DNA of 64,000 bases. Source: Aerosticca soli (lineage in GTDB: Bacteria > Pseudomonadota > Gammaproteobacteria > Xanthomonadales > Rhodanobacteraceae). The DNA is taken from positions 2,131,001-2,195,000 of the forward strand of contig NZ_AP018560.1 in assembly GCF_003967035.1 (NCBI RefSeq), read 5' to 3'. Below are positions 50,525-58,559 of the stretch, piece by piece; position 1 is the first letter of the stretch, and each line of letters begins with the position of its first letter. The position numbers and the translations under genes are program-made. Below the pieces are notes generated by a model that saw only the letters and a program-made list of their open reading frames with translations, searched no databases and was not told the origin of the DNA.

Positions 50525-51163
50525 TCAGCCCTCGCCGGGCGCCGCAGCGAAGCGACCGTGACGCAGGAAACGGGTGGCGAGCATGGCTGCCTCCTGCGAG
50601 AACAACAGGCCCAGATGGCTGGCCTCGACCACGACGTGATCGGTGATGCCGGGCAGACGGGTCTCGGCCACGGCCACGGTGCCGTCGTGCTCGCCCTCGA
50701 GCTGGCCGACCATCGCGCCCAGACCGAGCGGCACGCGGCCGGCGATGACGCCGACCTCGCGCACCCCGTCCCAGCGCTCGAAGCCGCGCTCGAGCAGATC
50801 GCGATTGCCGCCGAGCAGCGCCTCGCCCGCGCGGCCCAGGCGGGCGAAGGCGCGCGCCGCGGCGCTGCCCTTGAGCGGGGAGCCGAGACAGACGATGCGA
50901 CCGGGCGGCAGCCCCGGCGTGTCCTGGCAGGCGCGCAGGGCGAGCAGCCCGCCCAGGCTGTGGCCGACCAGGTGCACCGGACCCGGTGCGAGCGCACGCA
51001 TCCGGACATGCAGCCGGCCGAGGATGTCCGCCTGCGGCATCGCCACGCTCAGGTAGTCGAAACGGTGCACGCGGTAGCCTTCGGCCATCAGCCGCCGGTG
51101 CAGCAGGCCGAGCGCGAAACCACGCATCCACAAGCCATGCAGCAGGATGACGTGCTCGCTCAT
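50525..51163 (-). CDS. Alpha/beta hydrolase (esterase/lipase-like)
   Basis: 212 residues. The oxyanion motif HGLWMRG is at residues 9-15, the nucleophile elbow GHSLGG near residue 69, then an Asp in GEHDGTVAVAE and a His in VVEASHLGLLF. The catalytic triad is therefore complete. Resembles small PGAP1-like/YqjL-type esterases with no signal peptide. Substrate unknown. It lies 106 nt downstream of aspS and upstream of yebC, in the place of nudB in E. coli, with no functional link visible. Confidence 0.88.
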   Translation of the reverse strand: MSEHVILLHGLWMRGFALGLLHRRLMAEGYRVHRFDYLSVAMPQADILGRLHVRMRALAPGPVHLVGHSLGGLLALRACQDTPGLPPGRIVCLGSPLKGSAAARAFARLGRAGEALLGGNRDLLERGFERWDGVREVGVIAGRVPLGLGAMVGQLEGEHDGTVAVAETRLPGITDHVVVEASHLGLLFSQEAAMLATRFLRHGRFAAAPGEG

Positions 51164-51269
51164 GGCCGCGCAGCCAAGTCAGGCGGCACCGCCCGCGGAG
51201 AGGGTGCGCGCGGCATCGATACGGACAGCCGCCCGGCCGCCGCCCCGCGGCCGCACGTCACCGGCCGGC

Positions 51270-53033
51270 TCACTCCGGCGCGGCCGTCACCGCCACGTGC
51301 AGTTCCTTGAGCTGCGCCGCGCCGACCGGCGAGGGGGCGTCGGTCATGAGGTCTTGCGCGCTGGTGGTCTTGGGGAAGGCGATCACGTCGCGGATCGACT
51401 CGGTGCCGGCGATCAGCGCGGCGATGCGGTCGATGCCGAAGGCGATGCCGCCGTGCGGCGGTGCGCCGAACTTGAGCGCCTTGAGCAGGAAGCCGAACTT
51501 CTGCTCGGCCTCCTCGGCGCCGATGCCGAGCAGCTCGAACACCGCGCGCTGCATCTCCGGGCGATGGATGCGGATCGAGCCACCGCCGATCTCGTTGCCG
51601 TTGAGCACCATGTCGTAACCGCGGCTCACCGCGATCGCCGCATTGGCATTGAGCTCGTCGATATCATCGACCTTGGGCGCGGTGAACGGGTGATGCAGGG
51701 CGACGAAGCGACGCTCCGCCTCGTCGTACTCGAACATCGGAAAATCGGTGACCCACAGCGGCTTCCAGGCATGCTCGACGAGGCCACGGTCCCTGCCGAC
51801 CTTGAGCCGCAGCGCGCCCATGGATTCGGTGACCGTCTTCCACTTGCCGGCACCGAGGAAGACGATGTCGCCCGCGCACGCGCCGGTGGCCTCGAGCAGC
51901 GCCGACAGAGCGGCATCGTCGAGGAATTTCGCCACCGGCGAGGTGACGCCCTCGCGGCCCTTAGCCGGATCGTCCACCTTGATCCAGGCCAGCCCCTTGG
52001 CGCCGTAGCGGCCGACGTACTCGGCGAGCGTGTCGAGCTCCTTGCGGCTCATGCCGGCGCCGTCCGGCACGCGCAGCGCGGCGACACGGCCGTTCGCATC
52101 ATGGGCGGCCTGCGCGAACACCTTGAACTCGACGGCCTTCAACGCGTGGGCGACATCGACCAGTTCCAGCGCGATGCGCAGGTCGGGCTTGTCCGAGCCG
52201 TAGCGGCGCATCGCCTCGGCCCAGGTCATGCGCGGGAACGGATCGTCCAGCGCGATGCCGGCCACCTCCTTCAGCACCTCGCGGATCATGGTCTCGACGA
52301 AGTCCTGCACGTCGCGTTCCTCGACGAAGGCGAACTCCATGTCGAGCTGGGTGAACTCCGGCTGGCGATCGGCACGCAGGTCCTCGTCGCGGAAGCAGCG
52401 CGCGATCTGGTAGTAACGGTCGAAGCCGGCCATCATCAGAAGCTGCTTGAACAGCTGCGGCGACTGCGGCAGCGCGTAGAACTTGCCCGGATGCACGCGG
52501 CTCGGCACCAGGTAGTCGCGCGCGCCCTCGGGCGTGGCCTTGGTCAGGATCGGCGTCTCGATGTCCTGGAAGCCGCGCGCGTCGAGGTAACGCCGCAACG
52601 CCTGCACCAGGCGGATGCGGGTGCGGATCATGCGCTGCATCTCCGGCCGCCGCAGGTCGAGGTAGCGGTAGGTCATGCGCAGATCCTCGTTCGGCTGCTC
52701 GTGCAACGCGAAAGGAAGATCACGCGCGGCGTTCAGCACCTCGACGGTGTCGGCCAGCAGCTCGACGGTGCCGGTGCGCAGCTTCTCGTTGATCGACAAC
52801 CGCCGGCGCACGGTACCGGTGACGCGCAGGCAGTCCTCGTAGCCCAGATCGGCGGCCAGTTTGAAAGCCTCGGCGTGATCGCGCTCGATCACCACCTGGG
52901 CGATGCCTTCGTGATCGCGAAGGTCGATGAAGGCGACGTGGCTTTGCAGGCGTAGCGTATCGACCCAACCGCAGAGGACGACGGTCTGACCGATCAGCGA
53001 CTCGTCGATGAGGCCGCAGTAGTGCGTGCGCAT
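51270..53033 (-). CDS. aspS: Aspartyl-tRNA synthetase
   Basis: 587 residues, class II synthetase. [20 protein letters not shown] opens the OB-fold anticodon domain. Motif 2 [20 protein letters not shown] and motif 3 [15 protein letters not shown] are intact; the bacterial GAD insertion lies between. The 34-codon upstream frame was rejected for lack of family match. Context: fmdB-like gene upstream and an alpha/beta hydrolase downstream. Whether it is discriminating (Asp-tRNA only) cannot be told from what I can see. Confidence 0.98.
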   Translation of the reverse strand: MRTHYCGLIDESLIGQTVVLCGWVDTLRLQSHVAFIDLRDHEGIAQVVIERDHAEAFKLAADLGYEDCLRVTGTVRRRLSINEKLRTGTVELLADTVEVLNAARDLPFALHEQPNEDLRMTYRYLDLRRPEMQRMIRTRIRLVQALRRYLDARGFQDIETPILTKATPEGARDYLVPSRVHPGKFYALPQSPQLFKQLLMMAGFDRYYQIARCFRDEDLRADRQPEFTQLDMEFAFVEERDVQDFVETMIREVLKEVAGIALDDPFPRMTWAEAMRRYGSDKPDLRIALELVDVAHALKAVEFKVFAQAAHDANGRVAALRVPDGAGMSRKELDTLAEYVGRYGAKGLAWIKVDDPAKGREGVTSPVAKFLDDAALSALLEATGACAGDIVFLGAGKWKTVTESMGALRLKVGRDRGLVEHAWKPLWVTDFPMFEYDEAERRFVALHHPFTAPKVDDIDELNANAAIAVSRGYDMVLNGNEIGGGSIRIHRPEMQRAVFELLGIGAEEAEQKFGFLLKALKFGAPPHGGIAFGIDRIAALIAGTESIRDVIAFPKTTSAQDLMTDAPSPVGAAQLKELHVAVTAAPE

Positions 53034-53144
53034 GGGATGACCCGGACGGCAGAAGAAAGCGCGCAAGTCTAGCATCGCGCCCTCTCCCAGGCCGCCCGGA
53101 CAGGCTCCCCTCAACTGCTCACCGCGCAGCCGCACGGTCCCTCA

Positions 53145-53465
53145 TCAGGCGCTGTCGGCCGCCTTGGCGCCACCCGATTTGGCCTCGCCCGCCGGCGCGG
53201 CGGGTGCCGGCGCGGGGGCGGGCGTCGCTGCCGGCTTGGCCTCGGCGGCGGGACTTTCGGCGAGATTGCGCTTCTTGTCGCCGTCCTTCTTGAAATCGGT
53301 TTCGTACCAGCCGCTGCCGGCCAGCCGGAACGCGGCCGCGCTGACCCGTCGCCGCACGCGCGGCGCGCCGCACTGCGGGCAGCATTCGGGATCGGGGTCG
53401 GCCATCTTCTGCAGACGATCGAAACGATGGCCGCAGGCGGTGCATTCGAACTCGTAGATCGGCAT
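53145..53465 (-). CDS. FmdB-family zinc-ribbon protein
   Basis: 106 residues. MPIYEFECTACGHRFDRLQK with ECCPQCG gives two CxxC-type pairs, the FmdB zinc ribbon. A long Ala/Pro/Lys-rich low-complexity tail starts near residue 70. Function unknown; the family was linked to putative regulation of formamidase. It is commonly found before aspS in gammaproteobacteria, as here (111 nt). Confidence 0.9.
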   Translation of the reverse strand: MPIYEFECTACGHRFDRLQKMADPDPECCPQCGAPRVRRRVSAAAFRLAGSGWYETDFKKDGDKKRNLAESPAAEAKPAATPAPAPAPAAPAGEAKSGGAKAADSA

Positions 53466-53574
53466 GGGAAGGCTCCAAAGCAAGGCGCCGGACACGGGCC
53501 GGCAACGACGCCGCGATTATTGGTGCGTGGCTTGGAAATTCAATCCGCGCCGGCTGACCATTCGCCTCGTCTTG

Positions 53575-53598
53575 AGGCATTTGGATGTCCAGACGTCT
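53575..53598 (+). promoter_or_regulatory. Three tandem MetJ-like operator 8-mers
   Basis: Contiguous 8-mers AGGCATTT, GGATGTCC, AGACGTCT end 1 nt before the -35 of the next promoter. The third matches the MetJ half-site consensus AGACGTCT exactly; the first two match five of eight. The tandem layout resembles the E. coli metA operator. That MetJ or another regulator binds here is inferred. Confidence 0.55.
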
Positions 53599-53599
53599 A

Positions 53600-53628
53600 T
53601 TGACCGCAGGGCAGGCAGGTCCTAGGCT
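53600..53628 (+). promoter_or_regulatory. Candidate promoter of the TonB receptor gene at 53672
   Basis: TTGACC (53600-53605), 17 nt, TAGGCT (53623-53628). The -35 matches five of six. The -10 is weaker (three of six). It directly follows the MetJ-like boxes and lies about 44 nt before the ATG. Confidence 0.6.
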
Positions 53629-53671
53629 GCGGCACAAGCGCGCAACTGTCTGCGCCAAGGGGAATGATCTC

Positions 53672-56125
53672 ATGTCTTCGCATACCGCCCGCCATCGTCG
53701 CGTACTCGTGCCCACGGCCCTGTGCCTGGCCCTGGGGTCCGCCCTGGCCCAGGCCCAGGATGCCGGCCAGACGAACACCACCGCCACGCCCGAGAAGGCC
53801 AAGGAACTCAGCACGGTGATCGTCACCGGCACGCGCACCGCCAACCGCACGGTTGACAGCTCGCTGACGCCGATCGACGTGGTCTCCGGCAAGGATCTGC
53901 AGCAGATGGGCACCAGCGAGCTGCCCACCGCGCTGGCGCGCCTGATTCCCTCGCTCAATTTCCCGCGCCCTTCGGTGGCGGACACCGCCGACTCGCAGCG
54001 GCCGGCCCAGCTGCGCGGTCTGTCGCCCGACCAGGTGCTCGTGCTGGTCAACGGCAAGCGCTGGCACCCGGGCGCGCTGCTCCTGACCAACGGCGTGCTC
54101 GGCCGCGGCTCGCAGGCGGTGGACCTCAACACCATCCCGATCGCGGCCGTCGACCACATCGAGGTGCTGCGCGACGGCGCCTCCGCGCAATACGGTTCCG
54201 ATGCGATCGCCGGCGTGATCAACATCATCCTGAAGCAGGGCGCCAAGCAGGGCGACGTCGAGGTCACCGGCGGTCAGTACACCCACGGTGATGGCCGGCA
54301 GTGGCAGGGCTCGGCCAATTTCGGCATCCCCTTGAATGGCGACAAGGGCTGGCTGCGCTTCACCCTGCAAAGCGGCAACCAGGACCACACCAACCATGCC
54401 GGCGTTGACAGTCGCCCGGCCTACAGCAGCTATGGCGTGCGCTACCGGCAGGGCGATCCGGACGTGCATGACAACAACCTGCTGCTCAACGCGCAGTACG
54501 ACTTCACCCCGGACGTGCAGTTCTACGCCTTCGGCCATTTCGGTCGTCGCCAGAGCACCTCCCCAGCCTTCTTCCGCTACGGCAACAGCAGTCCGCTGAT
54601 CGCGAACATCTACCCTGACGGCTATCTGCCGCTCGAGCATGGCGATTCCACCGACCGCTCACTGGTGCTCGGCCTGCGCGGCACCTGGGACGGCTGGCGC
54701 TGGGACGTGAGCGGCAACTACGGCGGCAACCGGGTGTCCTACGAAACCCGCAACAGCGTCAACCTGGCCTGGCTCAAGGACTTCGGCTCGAGTCCGCGCA
54801 GATTTGACGATGGCATCCTGCACGACGATCAGGAAGCCTTCGACGTGGATCTGGCCAAGGATTTCACGCCGAACTGGCTGCCCAGCCCGCTCACCGTGGC
54901 CTTCGGCGCCGAATACCTGCGCCAGAGCTACGGCATCGATGCCGGCGAGCCGGCGTCCTGGTATGTCGGCACTTCCGGTACGGCCGGCGGCGCACAGGGT
55001 TTTGCCGGCTGGCAGCCGATCAGCGCCGGTTCCTGGTCACGGCACGACGTGGCCGAGTACGTGAGCCTCGAGACCAACCTCACCGACCGTCTCGGCGTCT
55101 CGCTGGCCGGCCGGCACGAGGATTACACCGACTTCGGCACCACCACCTCGGGCGCGCTGGCCGGGCGCTTCGACTTCACCTCGCGCTTTGCCCTGCGTGC
55201 CAGCGCCTCCACCGGTTTCCGCGCGCCCTCCCTCGCCCAGCAGCACTATTCGTCGGTGTCGTCCTACTACTACGGTGCCGGCAATTCCCTGGGCCTGCCG
55301 GCGGGTATCTACAATTCCGGCCTCCAGCCGGTGGACAACCAAGTTGCCCGCCTGCTCGGCGCGCAGCCGCTCAAACCGGAGAAGTCGCACAACTACACCG
55401 TGGGCATGGTGTGGAACCCGACCGACCCGCTCACCCTGAGCGTCGATCTCTACAAGATCACCATCGGCAACCGCATCGTACTGTCGAGTTCGCTGCCTAC
55501 CACCAACCCCGCGGTGCGCTCCTATCTCGCCGCCAACGGCATCGACAACCTCAACTACAGCGGCATCTCCTATTTCACCAATGCCGCCGACACGCGTACC
55601 CGCGGCATCGACATCGTCGCGACCTATCTCAGCGACTTCGGCAATGCCGGCACGCTGCAGACCACCTTCAGCGCGAACTACAACAAGAACGAGGTGACCA
55701 AGGTCAAGCCCAATCCGGCCGTACTCGATGCGCTCGGTGTCAACTTCAAGCGTCTGGACCGGCGCGATATCAAGGGCCTGCTCGCCGACAGCGCGCCGCG
55801 CATGAAGCTGATCCTCAACGAGCAGTACACCGTCGGTCGCTGGAACCTGTCGGGCACCCTGACCCGCTATGGCCGCTACACCTCCTACAGCCAGACCAAC
55901 CCGCTCTACGACCAGGTGTTCAGCCCCAAATGGGTGCTCGATCTGGCCGCCAATTACAACGTCGACCGTTGGACCTTCACCTTGGGTGTGGACAACGCGA
56001 CCGACACCTACCCGGACAAGAACATCCCCGCCAACAGAAACAACGGCACCCTGCCCTATTCCACGTTCTCGCCCTTCGGCTACAACGGCGCCTATGTGTA
56101 CGGCAAGGTTCGCTACAGCTGGTGA
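53672..56125 (+). CDS. TonB-dependent outer-membrane receptor
   Basis: 817 residues. Signal peptide about 1-29 (VLVPTALCLALGSALAQAQ). TonB box-like STVIVTGTRT near residue 47. Plug domain includes LRGLSPDQVLVLVNGKRWHP and DGASAQYGSDAIAGVINIIL. Barrel ends YGKVRYSW with the terminal aromatic required for outer-membrane insertion. Start chosen at ATG 53672 with AAGGGG upstream. Substrate not readable. The MetJ-like operator upstream and the btuB gene converging from the other side suggest methionine, cobalamin or a metal complex as candidates. No STN domain, so it is a transporter rather than a transducer. Confidence 0.92.
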   Translation: MSSHTARHRRVLVPTALCLALGSALAQAQDAGQTNTTATPEKAKELSTVIVTGTRTANRTVDSSLTPIDVVSGKDLQQMGTSELPTALARLIPSLNFPRPSVADTADSQRPAQLRGLSPDQVLVLVNGKRWHPGALLLTNGVLGRGSQAVDLNTIPIAAVDHIEVLRDGASAQYGSDAIAGVINIILKQGAKQGDVEVTGGQYTHGDGRQWQGSANFGIPLNGDKGWLRFTLQSGNQDHTNHAGVDSRPAYSSYGVRYRQGDPDVHDNNLLLNAQYDFTPDVQFYAFGHFGRRQSTSPAFFRYGNSSPLIANIYPDGYLPLEHGDSTDRSLVLGLRGTWDGWRWDVSGNYGGNRVSYETRNSVNLAWLKDFGSSPRRFDDGILHDDQEAFDVDLAKDFTPNWLPSPLTVAFGAEYLRQSYGIDAGEPASWYVGTSGTAGGAQGFAGWQPISAGSWSRHDVAEYVSLETNLTDRLGVSLAGRHEDYTDFGTTTSGALAGRFDFTSRFALRASASTGFRAPSLAQQHYSSVSSYYYGAGNSLGLPAGIYNSGLQPVDNQVARLLGAQPLKPEKSHNYTVGMVWNPTDPLTLSVDLYKITIGNRIVLSSSLPTTNPAVRSYLAANGIDNLNYSGISYFTNAADTRTRGIDIVATYLSDFGNAGTLQTTFSANYNKNEVTKVKPNPAVLDALGVNFKRLDRRDIKGLLADSAPRMKLILNEQYTVGRWNLSGTLTRYGRYTSYSQTNPLYDQVFSPKWVLDLAANYNVDRWTFTLGVDNATDTYPDKNIPANRNNGTLPYSTFSPFGYNGAYVYGKVRYSW

Positions 56126-56147
56126 GTCTGCCGGGTGGCTGGAAAGC

Positions 56148-56180
56148 ACGCGGGCGGCTCAGCCGCCCGCGTCGTTTTAG
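56148..56180. terminator. Bidirectional terminator between two receptor genes
   Basis: 11-bp perfect stem ACGCGGGCGGC/GCCGCCCGCGT, loop TCA, followed by CGTTTTAGG on the plus strand. The minus strand ends in a weaker CTTTCC. It lies between convergent TonB receptor and btuB genes. Confidence 0.8.
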
Positions 56181-56195
56181 GTCATCGCCCGGCAT

Positions 56196-58115
56196 TCAAC
56201 GGGCCGGCTGCCAGCGCAGGCTGAGCATGAAGTTGCGGCCCGGCTGGTTGTAGTACCAGGCCGTCTCGTAGCGCTTGTCGAAGACGTTGTTGAGAGCAAG
56301 CTGCAGCTTCCAGTCCCGATCGACCATCCAGGCCAGCCGCAGGTCGGTGAGCGCATAGCCGCCGAGCCGATGCAGGTTGGCGGCATCGTCGTAACGGTAG
56401 CCGGAGACGAACCAGCTGGCACCCGCACTGAAGGCGCCGAACGGGCGATCGAGATCCAGCCGGGCGGTCTGCCGTGCACGGCGCGGCAGCAGGTTGCCGT
56501 CCTCGCCCGTATGCGAGCGATCGCGCGGATCGAGCCAGCTGGCGCTGGCGTTGACCGTCCAGCCGGCGATGCGCGTGCCCACGGTCGCCTCGGCGCCGCG
56601 GATGCGCGCGCGATCGATGTTGTTCGGCCCGCCATAGGGATGTTCTGCGTCGACCAGCGCGGTGTCGTAGGCGATTAGATCGCTCACCACGTTGCGGTAG
56701 ATGTTGACCGACCACCAGCCCCAGCCGGGCGTACCGCGCACGCCGAATTCGAGGTTGCGCGAGCGCTCGGGCTTCAGGCGGGCATTGCCGTAATAGGGGT
56801 AGTAGAGCTCGTTGAAGCTCGGCGCCCTGAAGGCGCTGCCGTAGCTGGCGGTCACCCGCAGGTCGCGAACGATATCCCATCCCCACAGCAGGCTGCCGGT
56901 GTTCTTGCCGCCGAACTGGCCGTCCTCGTCGCGGCGCACACTGGCCTGCAGCGACTGCGTGCCGAAGCGTTGCTGCCACTGCGCAAACAGGCCGCGGTCG
57001 ATGCGGCGATCCACGGCGAAATCGCTGCTGCTGGCCAACTTGTCGCGCTGCCAGTCGAAACCGGCGCTGTAGAGGCCTTCGCCCAGCGAAAGATCGGCCT
57101 GCACGGTGCCGAGCGTGCGCCGGGTATCGAAATGGTCGACCGGACGGCCATCGAGGTAGTCCTCGGCCAGGTCCATGGTTTCACCCAAACCCAGGCTCAC
57201 ATCCAGGTTGGACAGGGCCTGCCAGCGCAGCTTGCCGCCGGCCACCTGCGAGGTATCGTCCGCCGCATTGGCCACGCTGCCGTCGTATTCGTTGTGGCCC
57301 TCGGCACGGAAAAACTGCACGTCGCCATCCAGCGTGGGCGTGAAGCGGTAACCGCCGCGCAGGGTGATCGCGTTGTTGCGATAGCCGTCGCGGTCCGGCT
57401 GATCGACATAACAGCCGGCGAAAGCTTCCGCTGCGCCGAGTCGGCAGGCATTGATGCCATGCGTGTTGTCGTGGCTGGCTTCCAGCGCGTACCAGCCGTC
57501 GCCGACCTTGCCGCCCACTCCCGCCGAGGCGGCCGCGTGATGATCGCTGCCGAAGCCCAGCATCAGATTGGGATTGAAATCGCCCTGCGGCTGGCGGGTG
57601 AAGATCTGCACCACGCCGCCGATCGCCTCCGAACCATACAGACTGGAAAATGGCCCGCGCACGATCTCGATGCGCTCGATCTGCTCGAGCGGAATGTCCT
57701 GGATGGCCGCGGCGCCGTTGGTGGCCGCGCCGAGTTTGAATCCATCGACCAGCACCAGCACGTGGTCGGAAGCCGTGCCGCGCAGGAACATCGAGGTCAG
57801 TTTGCCGGGGCCGCCGTTGTTGGCCAGCTGCATGCCGGGAGTGCCGCGCAGGAGGTCCATCAACGAGGCCGGCTGCAGACGCTCGATGTCCGCGCGGTCG
57901 ATCACGGTGACGGCGGCCAGGGTCTGGTCCTGGGTCTGCGCCGTGCGCGTGGCGGTGACCACGACGCCGGTTAGATCGGTGGCGTCGTCCGAGGTCGCGG
58001 CCGTGGCGTCGTCCGAGGTCGCGGCCCACGCGCCGCCTGAAAACGAAGCCGCAAGCGCACCCGTCAGGGCGGCGGTCAAGGCGCGGCGATGCAACGATTT
58101 TCCATTCACGAGCAT
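56196..58115 (-). CDS. btuB: Vitamin B12 outer-membrane transporter BtuB
   Basis: 639 residues. TonB-dependent importer of cobalamin. Signal peptide about 1-31 (ALTGALAASFSGGAWA). TonB box TGVVVTATRT near residue 50, plug with LVLVDGFKLGAATNGA and ERIEIVRGPFSSLYGSEAIG, barrel ending NFMLSLRWQPAR. An extended MLVNGK start has GGGAG 12 nt upstream. The cobalamin riboswitch upstream fixes the substrate class. Near the mature N-terminus the motif ATSDDATA occurs twice (see tandem repeat). Confidence 0.93.
   Translation of the reverse strand: MLVNGKSLHRRALTAALTGALAASFSGGAWAATSDDATAATSDDATDLTGVVVTATRTAQTQDQTLAAVTVIDRADIERLQPASLMDLLRGTPGMQLANNGGPGKLTSMFLRGTASDHVLVLVDGFKLGAATNGAAAIQDIPLEQIERIEIVRGPFSSLYGSEAIGGVVQIFTRQPQGDFNPNLMLGFGSDHHAAASAGVGGKVGDGWYALEASHDNTHGINACRLGAAEAFAGCYVDQPDRDGYRNNAITLRGGYRFTPTLDGDVQFFRAEGHNEYDGSVANAADDTSQVAGGKLRWQALSNLDVSLGLGETMDLAEDYLDGRPVDHFDTRRTLGTVQADLSLGEGLYSAGFDWQRDKLASSSDFAVDRRIDRGLFAQWQQRFGTQSLQASVRRDEDGQFGGKNTGSLLWGWDIVRDLRVTASYGSAFRAPSFNELYYPYYGNARLKPERSRNLEFGVRGTPGWGWWSVNIYRNVVSDLIAYDTALVDAEHPYGGPNNIDRARIRGAEATVGTRIAGWTVNASASWLDPRDRSHTGEDGNLLPRRARQTARLDLDRPFGAFSAGASWFVSGYRYDDAANLHRLGGYALTDLRLAWMVDRDWKLQLALNNVFDKRYETAWYYNQPGRNFMLSLRWQPAR
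57979..58026 (-). repeat. 24-bp tandem duplication in btuB
   Basis: Two perfect direct copies of a 24-bp unit (57979-58002 and 58003-58026) encode two ATSDDATA-like blocks in the linker between signal peptide and TonB box. The in-frame length of 24 avoids a frameshift. It looks like replication slippage in an unstructured region. Confidence 0.85.
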
Positions 58116-58224
58116 GTTCGATACTCCCGGTCCCGCGCCTGCCCGCGCGGTCCGCAACGGTGAGATAGACATGCGGAAAGGAAGGTGCCGGCCGACCGGC
58201 CGTCCCCATGGCATCGCCCTCCGC
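58116..58224 (-). other. btuB leader between riboswitch and start codon
   Basis: 109 nt without a frame. It contains a GGCC-GGTC-GGCC hairpin near 58190-58203, a plausible expression platform, then the region leading to the GGGAG ribosome-binding site. Confidence 0.5.
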
Positions 58225-58415
58225 ATGCCGGGTCTTGCCGCGGGGCCGGTCTCCGGGCTCGCGAGCGAGGTTCCATCGAACCTCCCGATCCGCGCCTTCC
58301 CATGCCAAAGCACAGTGGCCTGATGCGGAACGTCTGCTCGCCTACCGTTGCGGGGGCAGCTCCGGCATGGCCTGCGCAAGGGCAGGCGGCACCGGATTCC
58401 CGTTTCAACCGCACC
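58225..58415 (-). ncRNA. Cobalamin (B12) riboswitch
   Basis: In the minus direction are the class I landmarks: a GGTTGAAACGGGAATCCGGTGC start, GCCCCCGCAACGGTA, GCCACTG, and the B12 box GAGCCCGGAGACCGGCC. Their order and spacing match the AdoCbl riboswitch aptamer. It controls btuB, lowering its expression when cobalamin is abundant. Confidence 0.93.
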
Positions 58416-58506
58416 GACGAACGTCGGCGCGGTCACCTCGAGGCGCGCGCAGTGTAGCAGGCCGTCTTGCCGTGCGGCGCCGCAAAAAACGGCTCCGCAC
58501 GGGGCT

Positions 58507-58540
58507 GAAAAACGACGAGGCCGGCAAGAGCCGGCCTCGC
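58507..58540 (-). terminator. Intrinsic terminator after clpB
   Basis: 9-bp stem GAGGCCGGC/GCCGGCCTC with a CTCT-like loop, followed in the minus direction by GTCGTTTTTCAG. Ends the clpB transcript 20 nt after its stop. Confidence 0.85.
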
Positions 58541-58559
58541 AACGGGACGGGAAAGGCGA

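Noticed and set aside
53145-53465. FmdB-like gene as a formamidase regulator
   Set aside because: The family name rests on weak evidence and the gene sits in a conserved position before aspS; no formamidase gene is present, so only the zinc ribbon is reported.
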